A stretch of DNA of 5,716 nt from Aphodosoma sp044433285 (GTDB taxonomy: Bacteria; Bacteroidota; Bacteroidia; Bacteroidales; Paludibacteraceae): NCBI GenBank assembly GCA_044433285.1, contig JAWXTU010000132.1, positions 1-5,716 on the forward strand, read 5' to 3'. Shown here in pieces: positions 1 to 5,618 of the stretch. Position numbers and translations under genes: made by a program. How positions within the stretch are numbered: the first letter of the stretch is position 1; every line of letters begins with the position of its first letter. The notes below the pieces were generated by a model, which saw nothing but the letters and a program-made list of their open reading frames with translations, was not told the DNA's origin and made no database searches.

Positions 1-408
1 TACCTTCTTTTTATCTGACTCTACCTGCAATACTTTATTGACAAATTCCTTTTTAGTATTTAATAAATCTATTAATTCGTCTTTGCTTGTAAGGAATTGA
101 TTTTCACCAAATGAAACAATTAATTTTAATTCTGCAATAAACCTAGGCGGCAAAAATAATTTGCTAAAATCGCCTCCCTGTATTCTAGGTATTAATGTAA
201 AGTAGATATTTTCTATTTCTCGAAGGACATCTCTCTCTATATTTTCCTCTAAATCCGCACCTTGACGAGATATTGCTTTAATAATAGAAAAAAGCATTTT
301 TCCAACAGTACTCTTTCCGGTATCATTATTACCTGCAATAACAGTAAGTCCCCCTATATCAACAGATGCACTTTTTATTTTATTTATATTATATAGTTCT
401 ATCTTCAT
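1..408 (-). CDS. AAA/RecF-like ATPase, N-terminal part (cut by window edge)
   Basis: The gene starts at the ATG at 408-406 and stays open for 136 codons to the window edge, so the C-terminal part (signature, Walker B and any nuclease or effector domain) lies outside. Residues 1-25 form the beta-strand start typical of SMC/RecF/OLD-like ATPases, and residues 26-34 read GNNDTGKST, a full Walker A motif (GxxxxGKS/T). The next 100 residues are charged and helical, with no recognisable motif. Such stand-alone chromosomal ATPases often act in anti-phage or abortive-infection modules together with a nuclease domain or partner; that is family knowledge and not visible here. It has its own Bacteroidetes promoter at 446-477, giving a leader of about 30 bases. 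Coding and the ATPase fold are well supported. The subfamily cannot be assigned from this half. Confidence 0.85.
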   Translation of the reverse strand, partial: MKIELYNINKIKSASVDIGGLTVIAGNNDTGKSTVGKMLFSIIKAISRQGADLEENIERDVLREIENIYFTLIPRIQGGDFSKLFLPPRFIAELKLIVSFGENQFLTSKDELIDLLNTKKEFVNKVLQVESDKKKV

Positions 409-445
409 AATTATTGCTAGGGGATTTACTACTCCCTTCACGCTG

Positions 446-477
446 CAAAGGTACGTAAATTATTTAATATACACAAA
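446..477 (-). promoter_or_regulatory. Bacteroidetes-type promoter of the ATPase gene
   Basis: Read on the minus strand there is TTTG (477-474), a 20-base spacer, then TACCTTTG (453-446). This fits the Bacteroidetes housekeeping sigma consensus TTTG-N19-21-TAnnTTTG. Transcription would begin near 440 and reach the ATPase ATG at 408. The 33 bases at 477-445 match the promoter at 5244-5212 at 28 positions, including most of the spacer, which core promoter function alone does not require. Confidence 0.85.
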
Positions 478-481
478 CACT

Positions 482-679
482 TTATCTAAATCGCACGAGG
501 ATACGCTTTATGAGGTTTTTGGTGTTCTGTAGGCAAAACTCCATGAAGTTTTCGGTTATATTGTCAGCCCAGCGTTGAGGGTGGGTGGTGATCAAATACT
601 CCTTAAAGGTAAAAAACTCATAACCTTTATCAATAAAAGTCATGAGTAATTCTTTATATATTTTCAGGGTAAAATCCAT
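482..679 (-). pseudogene. N-terminal fragment resembling capsule-locus polysaccharide deacetylase
   Basis: The 65-codon frame has two different halves. Residues 1-30 (MDFTLKIYKELL, then GYEFFTFKEYL) resemble the start of polysaccharide deacetylase-like proteins of Bacteroidales capsule and O-antigen loci, as I remember them. In those proteins the segment is soon followed by the metal-binding LRHDVD motif. Here, from about residue 37 (WADNITENF onward), the sequence no longer resembles the family and ends 29 residues later, so the catalytic domain is missing. The junction would be near nucleotide 570. I do not recognise the tail and it may be non-coding sequence of another origin. There is no convincing TAnnTTTG promoter upstream, only a 7-bp inverted repeat touching the start codon. 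The DUF354 gene at 3371-4393 is a usual neighbour of such deacetylases, which supports the reading. An alternative is a genuine small protein of unknown role. Confidence 0.5.
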
Positions 680-680
680 T

Positions 681-701
681 TTGAATTAGTATTAAATTCA
701 A
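681..701 (-). repeat. 7-bp perfect inverted repeat next to the start codon of the deacetylase fragment
   Basis: TTGAATT and AATTCAA are separated by 7 bases and end one base before the ATG at 679. In RNA this could form a weak AU-rich hairpin over the ribosome entry zone, or in DNA it could be a small operator. It is AT-rich and short, so chance is possible. Confidence 0.4.
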
Positions 702-742
702 CGTATAAACACAACAACTAGACAGTAATGATAGCTAGATAT

Positions 743-1198
743 TTATTTTATCTCATCGCCACACCAATGATCAGAGTCCGGATCTCTATCCATATATAAT
801 TTAAACTGTTTCGTAAGTTGTTTAATTTTAAATAGATTTTCAGGAGAGCATTCTTCTCCTTTTTTCAAGACAAAATCATAACTTATATCTGCGTGGCATC
901 TATTCTTACGAGAGGGGGACGCTACGATAGTAACACCACTAATACTCTTAACTTCCTCAGCAGATGATAATGCTATACCAGTAAATGATTTATTGATTCC
1001 ATTCATCAATTTACCTTTAGCTTTACAAGCATCGATAGAAGTATAATCAAACCTATCTACCGAAATTTCATTAGACCCACTAGGTGGTCTGAATGCGCCA
1101 GGTTTTAATTTTTTTTTGTTCTTATCAATATGATACGGAGAAAATATTGTACGTACTATTCTTTCTTCATCACTAATTTCAGAAGGAATTTCATTCAT
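743..1198 (-). CDS. Unknown 151-aa protein with CHADI motif, third gene of TIGR04255 operon
   Basis: I do not recognise a named family. The protein is soluble-looking and basic in its middle, with no signal peptide or membrane segment. Motif-like stretches are RTIFSPYHIDK (residues 16-26), the proline-rich turn AFRPPSGSNEISVDRFDYTS (35-54), a cysteine in DACKAKGK, FTGIALSSAEEV (72-83) and RCHADISYDF (100-109). The C-terminus carries DSDHWCGDE. The His/Cys/Asp content could mean metal binding or catalysis, but no known active site can be named. Its ATG (1198-1196) overlaps the stop codon of the preceding gene by one base (TAATG), so translation is very likely coupled and the two proteins probably act together. 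It is the last gene of the operon, with a weak CTAG-bounded repeat and the deacetylase fragment downstream. It could be an effector or an antitoxin-like partner; the sequence does not decide. Confidence 0.8.
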   Translation of the reverse strand: MNEIPSEISDEERIVRTIFSPYHIDKNKKKLKPGAFRPPSGSNEISVDRFDYTSIDACKAKGKLMNGINKSFTGIALSSAEEVKSISGVTIVASPSRKNRCHADISYDFVLKKGEECSPENLFKIKQLTKQFKLYMDRDPDSDHWCGDEIK

Positions 1199-1782
1199 TA
1201 CATAAAAAAGGAATAAATATGAAATACTAACTCATCAATAGAAACTCTATCGAAACCTCTCTTTGCTGCAAAAATGGGATCTTCAAACTCTGTCTCCACA
1301 TAATATGACATAGTATCCTTACCCACTTCTAATGAAAGTGTTTTATTTAAATTATTTTCCCACTCAAACGTTATTGTTCCATTAGGATTTGGATAAAAAG
1401 AGTCTAGTTTTGTTATATACTCTTCTGGTATTTTATAGATTAGAAGTGTTGCATTATTAGCGCATTTCTCAAGTACAGCAATAGCACCATATCCATCCCA
1501 ATTATCAGGTAATACTGTAAAAGACTGAAGTTCTTCACTTAATCTATTAACTGGCTCATTTACTATATCACTTACAGCCTTATTTATTTTTTGGTAATCA
1601 TCATTATATACATTCGCTGCCGTATATTCAAACGGTGCAGCTAGAAGTATAGAAGAGGCGATAATAATTTTACAACAACCATTAAGTTTAGACTTAGAAC
1701 TAGGCAAGGAGCCAACAGTATAGTCCCCTATCATATCATTATCATTAATATATATATCATTTGTAATTTTACAATTCATCAT
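1198..1782 (-). CDS. Unknown 194-aa protein with LPDNWDGYGA motif, second gene of TIGR04255 operon
   Basis: Residues 38-50 are a short hydrophobic run (KIIIASSILLAAP). It lies about 35 residues in and is too short for a sure membrane helix, so location is unclear. The rest looks soluble. The most distinctive part is FTVLPDNWDGYGA (residues 88-100), followed by a helix, then PNPNGTITFEWEN (131-143), then LEVGKDTMSYYVE (151-163). I recall this order (NWDGYGA, then P-NGTI-FEWEN, then a strand with SYYV) from small uncharacterised bacterial proteins, but no function is known to me. It starts 11 bases after the TIGR04255 gene stop and shares one base with the next start codon, which places it firmly in the same transcript. 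Two methionine codons stand at the start (MMNC), so either ATG may be used. Conserved spacing and overlap suggest a fixed three-protein system. Confidence 0.8.
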   Translation of the reverse strand: MMNCKITNDIYINDNDMIGDYTVGSLPSSKSKLNGCCKIIIASSILLAAPFEYTAANVYNDDYQKINKAVSDIVNEPVNRLSEELQSFTVLPDNWDGYGAIAVLEKCANNATLLIYKIPEEYITKLDSFYPNPNGTITFEWENNLNKTLSLEVGKDTMSYYVETEFEDPIFAAKRGFDRVSIDELVFHIYSFFM

Positions 1783-1793
1783 CTACAAACTTA

Positions 1794-2573
1794 TTAATTA
1801 TTATCCAATAACTTTCTTGCATTATCGTTTATTACCCAGTTGAATACATTAAATAACTCATCGTTAAGCTCATTCATTTTATCCCACAGACCTACAGTTA
1901 ACAAACTACTAGTATGTGATATATTTATATCAACAATAACTTGCCCTTTCTTTACTTCGTTCAAATTTATTGAAGGAGGAACATAAAGTCCGTAAATTAT
2001 ATTCAAATGACTAACATCGTTATTATAAATAATAGAGTTTACATTTTGCTTTATATCGTTTGAATTGGGAAAATATTCATTATTACCCAGTAGACTTAGC
2101 GATATAAGATCTTTAAGCGCATCTATTGAAGTATCTTTCGTTTCAAATCCAAAAATATTTATCTTTTGTAGAGATATCTTTTGCAATGATACTATTTTAA
2201 GGGATTCAAATATTGTAGAAATGTCTTTTAGTGTATCAACCATATCTTCATAACCCATATAGCTATCTCCATCAACGACATATTTAATTAAGCCATTATC
2301 AACAAATAATACTTTTTTTCTATCTTCTGATATTAACTTCAATCCTTTCGCTTCAGAATTCACTAGAATCTCTGGACTACCTGTGGCTGTTAGATTGATT
2401 TTATAATCTTTTGACAAGTTATTTTCAATATTGGGGAAATTTTTCTGCAAACATTTTTCAGCACATTGCATTAACTCACCCTTATCAACAGGACTAAAAT
2501 TGATTATAAGTTCTACTTTACGAATAAAGGTGTTGACAAAAGTTTTTCGTTGTGATTTTGGGAATCCAAACAT
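1794..2573 (-). CDS. TIGR04255 family protein, first gene of a three-gene operon
   Basis: At 259 residues this has the usual length of the sporadically distributed TIGR04255 family, whose function is not established. The N-terminal strand FIRKVELIINFSP (residues 16-28) matches the family's opening strand. A central strand pair around LFVDNGLIKYVVDGDSYMGY (89-108) is followed by a helix, and then LQKISLQKINIF (130-141) corresponds to the family hallmark usually written R-I-G-L-R-Y-I-N. The C-terminal helix LNDELFNVFNWVINDNARKLL (236-256) is also typical. No signal peptide or membrane segment is seen and the protein should be cytoplasmic. The gene has its own strong promoter 30 bases upstream and is followed after 11 bases by the second gene. 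Family members tend to occur in variable genome regions; a defence or toxin-antitoxin role here is inference only. Confidence 0.75.
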   Translation of the reverse strand: MFGFPKSQRKTFVNTFIRKVELIINFSPVDKGELMQCAEKCLQKNFPNIENNLSKDYKINLTATGSPEILVNSEAKGLKLISEDRKKVLFVDNGLIKYVVDGDSYMGYEDMVDTLKDISTIFESLKIVSLQKISLQKINIFGFETKDTSIDALKDLISLSLLGNNEYFPNSNDIKQNVNSIIYNNDVSHLNIIYGLYVPPSINLNEVKKGQVIVDINISHTSSLLTVGLWDKMNELNDELFNVFNWVINDNARKLLDNN

Positions 2574-2602
2574 AACTATTTTATATTTTTTTATTCAAGC
2601 CA

Positions 2603-2634
2603 CAAAGGTACGATTTTTTATTTGAATAGACAAA
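2603..2634 (-). promoter_or_regulatory. Bacteroidetes-type promoter of the TIGR04255 operon
   Basis: On the minus strand TTTG (2634-2631), a 20-base spacer and TACCTTTG (2610-2603) fit the Bacteroidetes consensus exactly. The start of transcription should be near 2597, leaving a leader of about 25 bases before the ATG at 2573. It shows that the operon is transcribed independently of the HEPN and DUF354 genes upstream. Confidence 0.85.
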
Positions 2635-2701
2635 TATTATTTCATCAATCTTCAACCGTAGATTCAATTTATACAATGACCTTATTTGTAGAATATTGTA
2701 A

Positions 2702-3344
2702 CTAGTAATTTAATTTAGTTGATAATTCGTCTAATATCGAATATATTTTTTTATGTACATCCAAAATAAAATTTAAATCATCTATTGCAACATTACCATC
2801 ATAAATACTAACACCTTGTATACCGTTAATTAAAGAATTAACATCCTTCTCCTTTTTAGTTCCTGCCACTCCATTATTATGGGTGATATAATTTCTTATT
2901 TTTCTTAATTCCAAAATTTTATTTAGATTAGTTGCAATTTCCGCAGAAAGAGAAAAGCCCTTCTGTTCTTCTATTTTAGATATTATTTCTTCAGCTTTAG
3001 GATTATATTTACGTTTACCATTAGCTAAAATTTCAATATTTTTCTTTCTTTGCTATAGTATTGATAAATCCTTCGAAATAAGAAAAGACTGTCAAAAACA
3101 TTGAATTATTAAAGAAAGTTTCTACTGTAGATAAATTTTCAAATCCTATAGTAAGATTATTATAAGTATCATTTTCCACAATTCTATCACCCTCAGAGTA
3201 TTCTTTTGCAATGATCCTGCGTTGTTCACATTCTTTTTTTCTCCACTCATCCAGTAAATTTGGATAAATTCCAATCAATTCAACAATACAGTTATATTGA
3301 TCTCCTATCATTGCTTTTATTGGGCTGCGACCTCTAAATATCAT
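2702..3344 (-). pseudogene. HEPN-domain RNase-like gene split by a one-base frameshift
   Basis: Two frames join into one 213-residue protein if one base of the A5 tract at 3043-3039 is skipped. The first frame (ATG at 3344, stop TGA at 3035-3033) gives residues 1-101. The second continues NIEILANGKRKYNPKAEE and ends at a TAG at 2704-2702. The joined protein has a charged N-terminal helix (about 30-50), a helix SMFLTVFSYFEGFINTIAKK (81-100) and, across the break, RKIRNYITHNNG (147-158). The last contains RNYITH, the R-N-x-x-x-H catalytic motif of HEPN ribonucleases. HEPN proteins act as toxins or phage-defence RNases that cut RNA. The break separates the motif from the N-terminal helices, so the gene is either dead, misread in the homopolymer, or rescued by +1 slippage. 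It starts 26 bases after DUF354 with no promoter box of its own. Confidence 0.7.
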
Positions 3345-3370
3345 ATTTATTATTTTAAGTGTATATCCAA

Positions 3371-4393
3371 CTATTTACTAATAATATTTTCTAACATTAA
3401 AGTAGGGTCAATTGTGGTAGATTCTATTTCTTTGACAAGTTGGTTTCGTTGTGGTTCATTAAAGGTAGTTTGAAGATTTTGGTCAATGACGTTTAATATA
3501 ATATCCTCATCCACGCACTGTGAGGCGTGTTTGTAATTCTTTACTTGAGTATTTATATTGCCAACAGATAAAGGGTTCATATATAAATATGGTGTTCCTA
3601 AAATACCGGCTTCACAAGCCATAGTTGCGCCTTCTGAAATAAAATACTTTGCATTAGCAATTAAGTTATGCATTTTATCTGGTGAAATCTTAAACATATA
3701 TTGCTTATAAAAATCATCTACAACAGAACTTTCACAAGAAACAATTACTTTATATTTCTGAGATAACTCTGTTATAATTTGCTTTTTCATCATCTCAGAA
3801 ATTGGTTTAACGTACTTATCATGTTGAGCGTCATAAGAAATATATCTAACTAAGATATAATTATATTGTTGAAGACCTAGCTCACTAAGTACAGCTGTAT
3901 CGTTATGATAATAATTACTTCTAAGATACAGCTGCTCTATATATGCATCAAAATAATTTTGTTTTTTGCCTAATTTTTTTTCAAAATAAAATGGGGTGTA
4001 AATTTCACTACAGAATCTAGTATATATTGCGTGATTCATTTTATTATGCTCCGTATCATCAAGAATAATAGATTTTTCCCGAAATAAAAAAGCAACTACT
4101 GCACAAGCTGATGATGCAAAACCTAGATACATATCGGGTTTTTCTGTTATAGATTTTTTAATTATATACCTTATCATATTTAACAAATACAATATACCTC
4201 GAATCGTACTTTTTTTTGTATTACGTTTATTACGTGTAAAATGTTTGATATTATAAATATCAAGCAACTTATTTATAATTGCATCATCTCTATTTACAAC
4301 TACAAAACTATGACCTTTACTCTCCATTATTTTAATAATATTTTTAAAATAATGAACATGAGCAGGATGATTTATATCTATTAAAATTTTCAT
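3371..4393 (-). CDS. DUF354 family glycosyltransferase-like protein of surface polysaccharide loci
   Basis: The 340-residue protein matches the DUF354 family (PF04007), which has a two-domain GT-B/UDP-GlcNAc 2-epimerase-like fold and is found in capsule and O-antigen clusters; the exact reaction is not known. The N-terminus MKILIDINHPAHVHYFKN carries the family's HPAHVH loop (residues 9-14). GFASSACAVVAF (91-102) and ILDDTEH (110-116) follow. Next come YLRSNYYHND (156-165) and ILVRYISYDAQHD (180-192) at the domain boundary, and the C-terminal donor-site motif SEGATMACEAGILGTPYLYMNPL (253-275). No signal peptide is present and it should be cytoplasmic or membrane-associated. All motifs are present and the length is normal, so it looks intact. 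No TAnnTTTG box is seen between it and the membrane-protein gene at 4481; it is preceded by the large hairpin element at 4408-4470. The frameshifted HEPN gene follows closely. Confidence 0.85.
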   Translation of the reverse strand: MKILIDINHPAHVHYFKNIIKIMESKGHSFVVVNRDDAIINKLLDIYNIKHFTRNKRNTKKSTIRGILYLLNMIRYIIKKSITEKPDMYLGFASSACAVVAFLFREKSIILDDTEHNKMNHAIYTRFCSEIYTPFYFEKKLGKKQNYFDAYIEQLYLRSNYYHNDTAVLSELGLQQYNYILVRYISYDAQHDKYVKPISEMMKKQIITELSQKYKVIVSCESSVVDDFYKQYMFKISPDKMHNLIANAKYFISEGATMACEAGILGTPYLYMNPLSVGNINTQVKNYKHASQCVDEDIILNVIDQNLQTTFNEPQRNQLVKEIESTTIDPTLMLENIISK

Positions 4394-4407
4394 GTTTTTT
4401 TATTATA

Positions 4408-4470
4408 ACAACATAACTAGCACCGAAAAAAAAGATATTGCTTTTTCTGTGCTAGCTATATTAACGTTTA
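4408..4470. repeat. Hairpin-forming intergenic element, copy 1
   Basis: The arms at 4417-4430 and 4442-4455 pair over 13 of 14 positions (mismatch 4424/4448), with an 11-base loop at 4431-4441. The outer flanks AAC (4410-4412) and GTT (4465-4467) extend the symmetry with a three-base bulge. Positions 4433-4455 match 5643-5665 at 21 of 23 bases in the same orientation, and ACAACAT stands left of the stem in both copies at nearly equal distance. There is no T-run directly after the arm on either strand, so a simple intrinsic terminator is not obvious. It sits between the membrane-protein gene and DUF354. Confidence 0.7.
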
Positions 4471-4480
4471 TGTCGTACAT

Positions 4481-4960
4481 TCAATTCAGAAACATTTTTA
4501 TACCTAATCCGCCGTATATAGATAATATCGCAAATATCTCTACCCAATAGATGAAATCAAAACGTTTAATTGCTATTAGCGATAATGGGATTAGACACAA
4601 CGGCACATACCAAACCCCTACAATAACGCTCCAGACAACTGACAATATAATACATACAGCTGCTAGGAGATAATGAGGTAAAGTTTCAGTAGATAGATAA
4701 AGCGGTACTGAGCCGACGAACATCAAAGCGGCTGCCGACAGAAAAGCAATGAATTGATAATTATCAGGCGTTACTTGTAGCCATACAGGTAATATTGTAA
4801 ACGCAGTAACTACAGTCCACGCTAAAAACAGATTGCCTGCGTGGATAGACTCTTTCCATTTATAATACGATTGCGAAATCGAACCGACATTAAATTTAAT
4901 TTTCACTAATGCTGCATATCCTAAACATAGGATTGCAGAAATAATTAATAAGATTATCAT
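4481..4960 (-). CDS. Multi-pass membrane protein of unknown function, likely phage-module associated
   Basis: The 159-residue protein is almost entirely hydrophobic. Likely membrane segments are residues 2-19, 43-61, 69-88, 97-114, 117-131 and 137-157, that is five or six passes in the inner membrane. The loops are short; KWKESIH (34-40) before the second segment and the IKRFD loop (131-135) are the main charged parts. I do not recognise a family. It follows the short HNH-like gene by 18 bases and shares its promoter at 5213-5242, and an amidase piece is divergent next to it. In phage lysis modules an amidase is often paired with a small membrane protein (holin), but five or six passes would be unusual for a holin, so that is only a guess. 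The gene looks intact, and its G+C content is higher than that of the genes to its left. Confidence 0.75.
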   Translation of the reverse strand: MIILLIISAILCLGYAALVKIKFNVGSISQSYYKWKESIHAGNLFLAWTVVTAFTILPVWLQVTPDNYQFIAFLSAAALMFVGSVPLYLSTETLPHYLLAAVCIILSVVWSVIVGVWYVPLCLIPLSLIAIKRFDFIYWVEIFAILSIYGGLGIKMFLN

Positions 4961-4978
4961 AATACATATCTGTTTGAA

Positions 4979-5179
4979 TTATTTTTTTCTTTCAACTGAT
5001 TGCGGTTTTACCATAACCATCTTCCACCCATACATATTGTTGCGATCTCCATATCTACTATATGCAATCCACGCACCACAAACATCCTGGCGATACTTTT
5101 CAGGATTTAATCCCTCTATAGCTTTAGCCTTTTCCCATATTTTGAGGCGATCTTCTTCGTTGTTGAGATTTAGTAACAT
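4979..5179 (-). CDS. Short HNH-nuclease-like protein lacking the catalytic His motif
   Basis: Residues 13-52 (KIWEKAKAIEGLNPEKYRQD, then CGAWIAYSRYGDRNNMYGW) resemble the N-terminal half of small phage- and plasmid-type HNH endonucleases as I remember them. Their pattern is KYR-D-CGAWI, about ten residues, then YGWEIDHI-P. In those enzymes the DH after GW is catalytic, and a second half with N and H residues follows. Here the equivalent stretch is GWKMVMVKPQS and the protein ends at residue 66. Both catalytic residues and the C-terminal half are therefore absent. It is either a decayed fragment or a short homologue with a non-nuclease role. It is the promoter-proximal gene of a two-gene unit with the membrane protein. 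The start at 5179 lies about 30 bases after the -7 box. Coding is likely; the HNH relationship is moderately sure. Confidence 0.6.
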   Translation of the reverse strand: MLLNLNNEEDRLKIWEKAKAIEGLNPEKYRQDVCGAWIAYSRYGDRNNMYGWKMVMVKPQSVERKK

Positions 5180-5212
5180 CGCTATTAAACTTTATTTATA
5201 TATTTCAATGGA

Positions 5213-5242
5213 CAAAGGTACAAAAATTATTTAACATACAAA
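5213..5242 (-). promoter_or_regulatory. Bacteroidetes-type promoter for the HNH-like and membrane-protein genes
   Basis: On the minus strand TACCTTTG (5220-5213) is preceded by TTTG at 5242-5239, a spacer of 18 bases, slightly short of the usual 19-21. The surrounding 33 bases resemble the ATPase promoter at 445-477 (28 matches). Directly upstream lies an interrupted palindrome (5246-5276) that could serve as an operator. Confidence 0.75.
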
Positions 5243-5245
5243 AAC

Positions 5246-5276
5246 GCATTATAACGTGATGTATACGTTTAAAAGC
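5246..5276. promoter_or_regulatory. Interrupted palindrome between divergent promoters, candidate operator
   Basis: The half-sites GCATTATAACGT (5246-5257) and ACGTTTAAAAGC (5265-5276) are complementary at 9 of 12 positions, with AACGT/ACGTT perfect at the inner edge and a 7-base spacer. It sits just upstream of the leftward -33 box and about 25 bases upstream of the rightward -7 box, a position suited to a dimeric regulator controlling both directions. No regulator gene is in the window, so the role is inferred. Confidence 0.4.
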
Positions 5277-5301
5277 CTCCAACGGCACTTCCCAGATGTC
5301 G

Positions 5302-5309
5302 TACCTTTG
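5302..5309 (+). promoter_or_regulatory. Bacteroidetes -7 box of the amidase fragment
   Basis: TACCTTTG followed by CAG fits the -7 consensus. No TTTG lies 19-21 bases upstream, where the sequence is richer in G+C, so the promoter may be weak or may need an activator. The leader to the ATG at 5347 would be about 30 bases. Confidence 0.6.
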
Positions 5310-5346
5310 CAGTGTCAAAATCAACCAAACTAATCAATCAAATTAA

Positions 5347-5613
5347 ATGTTAGAACTTATGATTATTATTACCGCAGGACACACAGGCGAAGGCACTGGA
5401 GCGCATGGAGTAACACTCTATGAGGGGTACAAACTAGATGAAGGGCGCGAAACTATCTGGCTCAGAAATAGAGTAGCCGAGATTTTATCCTCAAAATGGG
5501 GGATAGTCGCCCTACTCGACCGAGACAACGAAAAGCTCGGGATTTTAATTAATCGAATAAACAACGTTGCAAAAGCAGATGATTTTTGCTTAGACCTAAA
5601 GTACTGCCCCTAG
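5347..5613 (+). pseudogene. N-acetylmuramoyl-L-alanine amidase, N-terminal fragment
   Basis: The 88-codon frame begins MLELMIIITAGHTGEGTGAHG; the real start may be the second ATG at 5359, where family similarity begins. The strand IIITAGH with the first zinc-binding His (residue 12), the helix DEGRETIWLRNRVAEIL (31-47) with a candidate zinc Glu (E35), and LLDRDNEKLGILINRIN (56-72) match the first half of Amidase_3-type enzymes, which cut peptidoglycan between muramic acid and the stem peptide. At the place of the second zinc His (family pattern LDIHFNA) this protein reads LDLKYCP and then stops. The second His, the catalytic Glu and the whole C-terminal half are absent, so it cannot be an active amidase alone. 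There is no signal peptide, as in phage endolysins. The stop codon lies six bases before the repeat element at 5619. Its G+C is the highest in the window. Confidence 0.65.
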
Positions 5614-5618
5614 TTTAG

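Noticed and set aside
2150..2200. Apparent tandem duplication SLQKI-SLQKI in the TIGR04255 protein
   Set aside because: The second unit aligns with the conserved R-I-G-L-R-Y-I-N-type family motif, so the likeness is explained by the normal family sequence.
2065..2253. 62-codon plus-strand frame inside the TIGR04255 gene
   Set aside because: It lies antisense to a well-supported gene, has no promoter and no recognisable content.
2431..2625. 64-codon plus-strand frame over the start of the TIGR04255 gene and its promoter
   Set aside because: It runs antisense through a gene start and a perfect promoter; a shadow frame.
2655..2704. Hairpin TACAAT/ATTGTA after the HEPN gene as a terminator
   Set aside because: The 6-bp AT-only stem with a 17-base loop and no T-run is within what chance gives in such AT-rich DNA.
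4408..4470. Canonical integron attC site
   Set aside because: The AAC and GTT ends and the fold fit loosely, but neither strand gives the RYYYAAC and GTTRRRY consensus and no integrase gene is in the window; kept only as an analogy.
4974..5234. 86-codon plus-strand frame opposite the HNH-like gene
   Set aside because: It covers the whole minus-strand gene and its promoter, and the minus-strand product has family-like motifs while this one has none.
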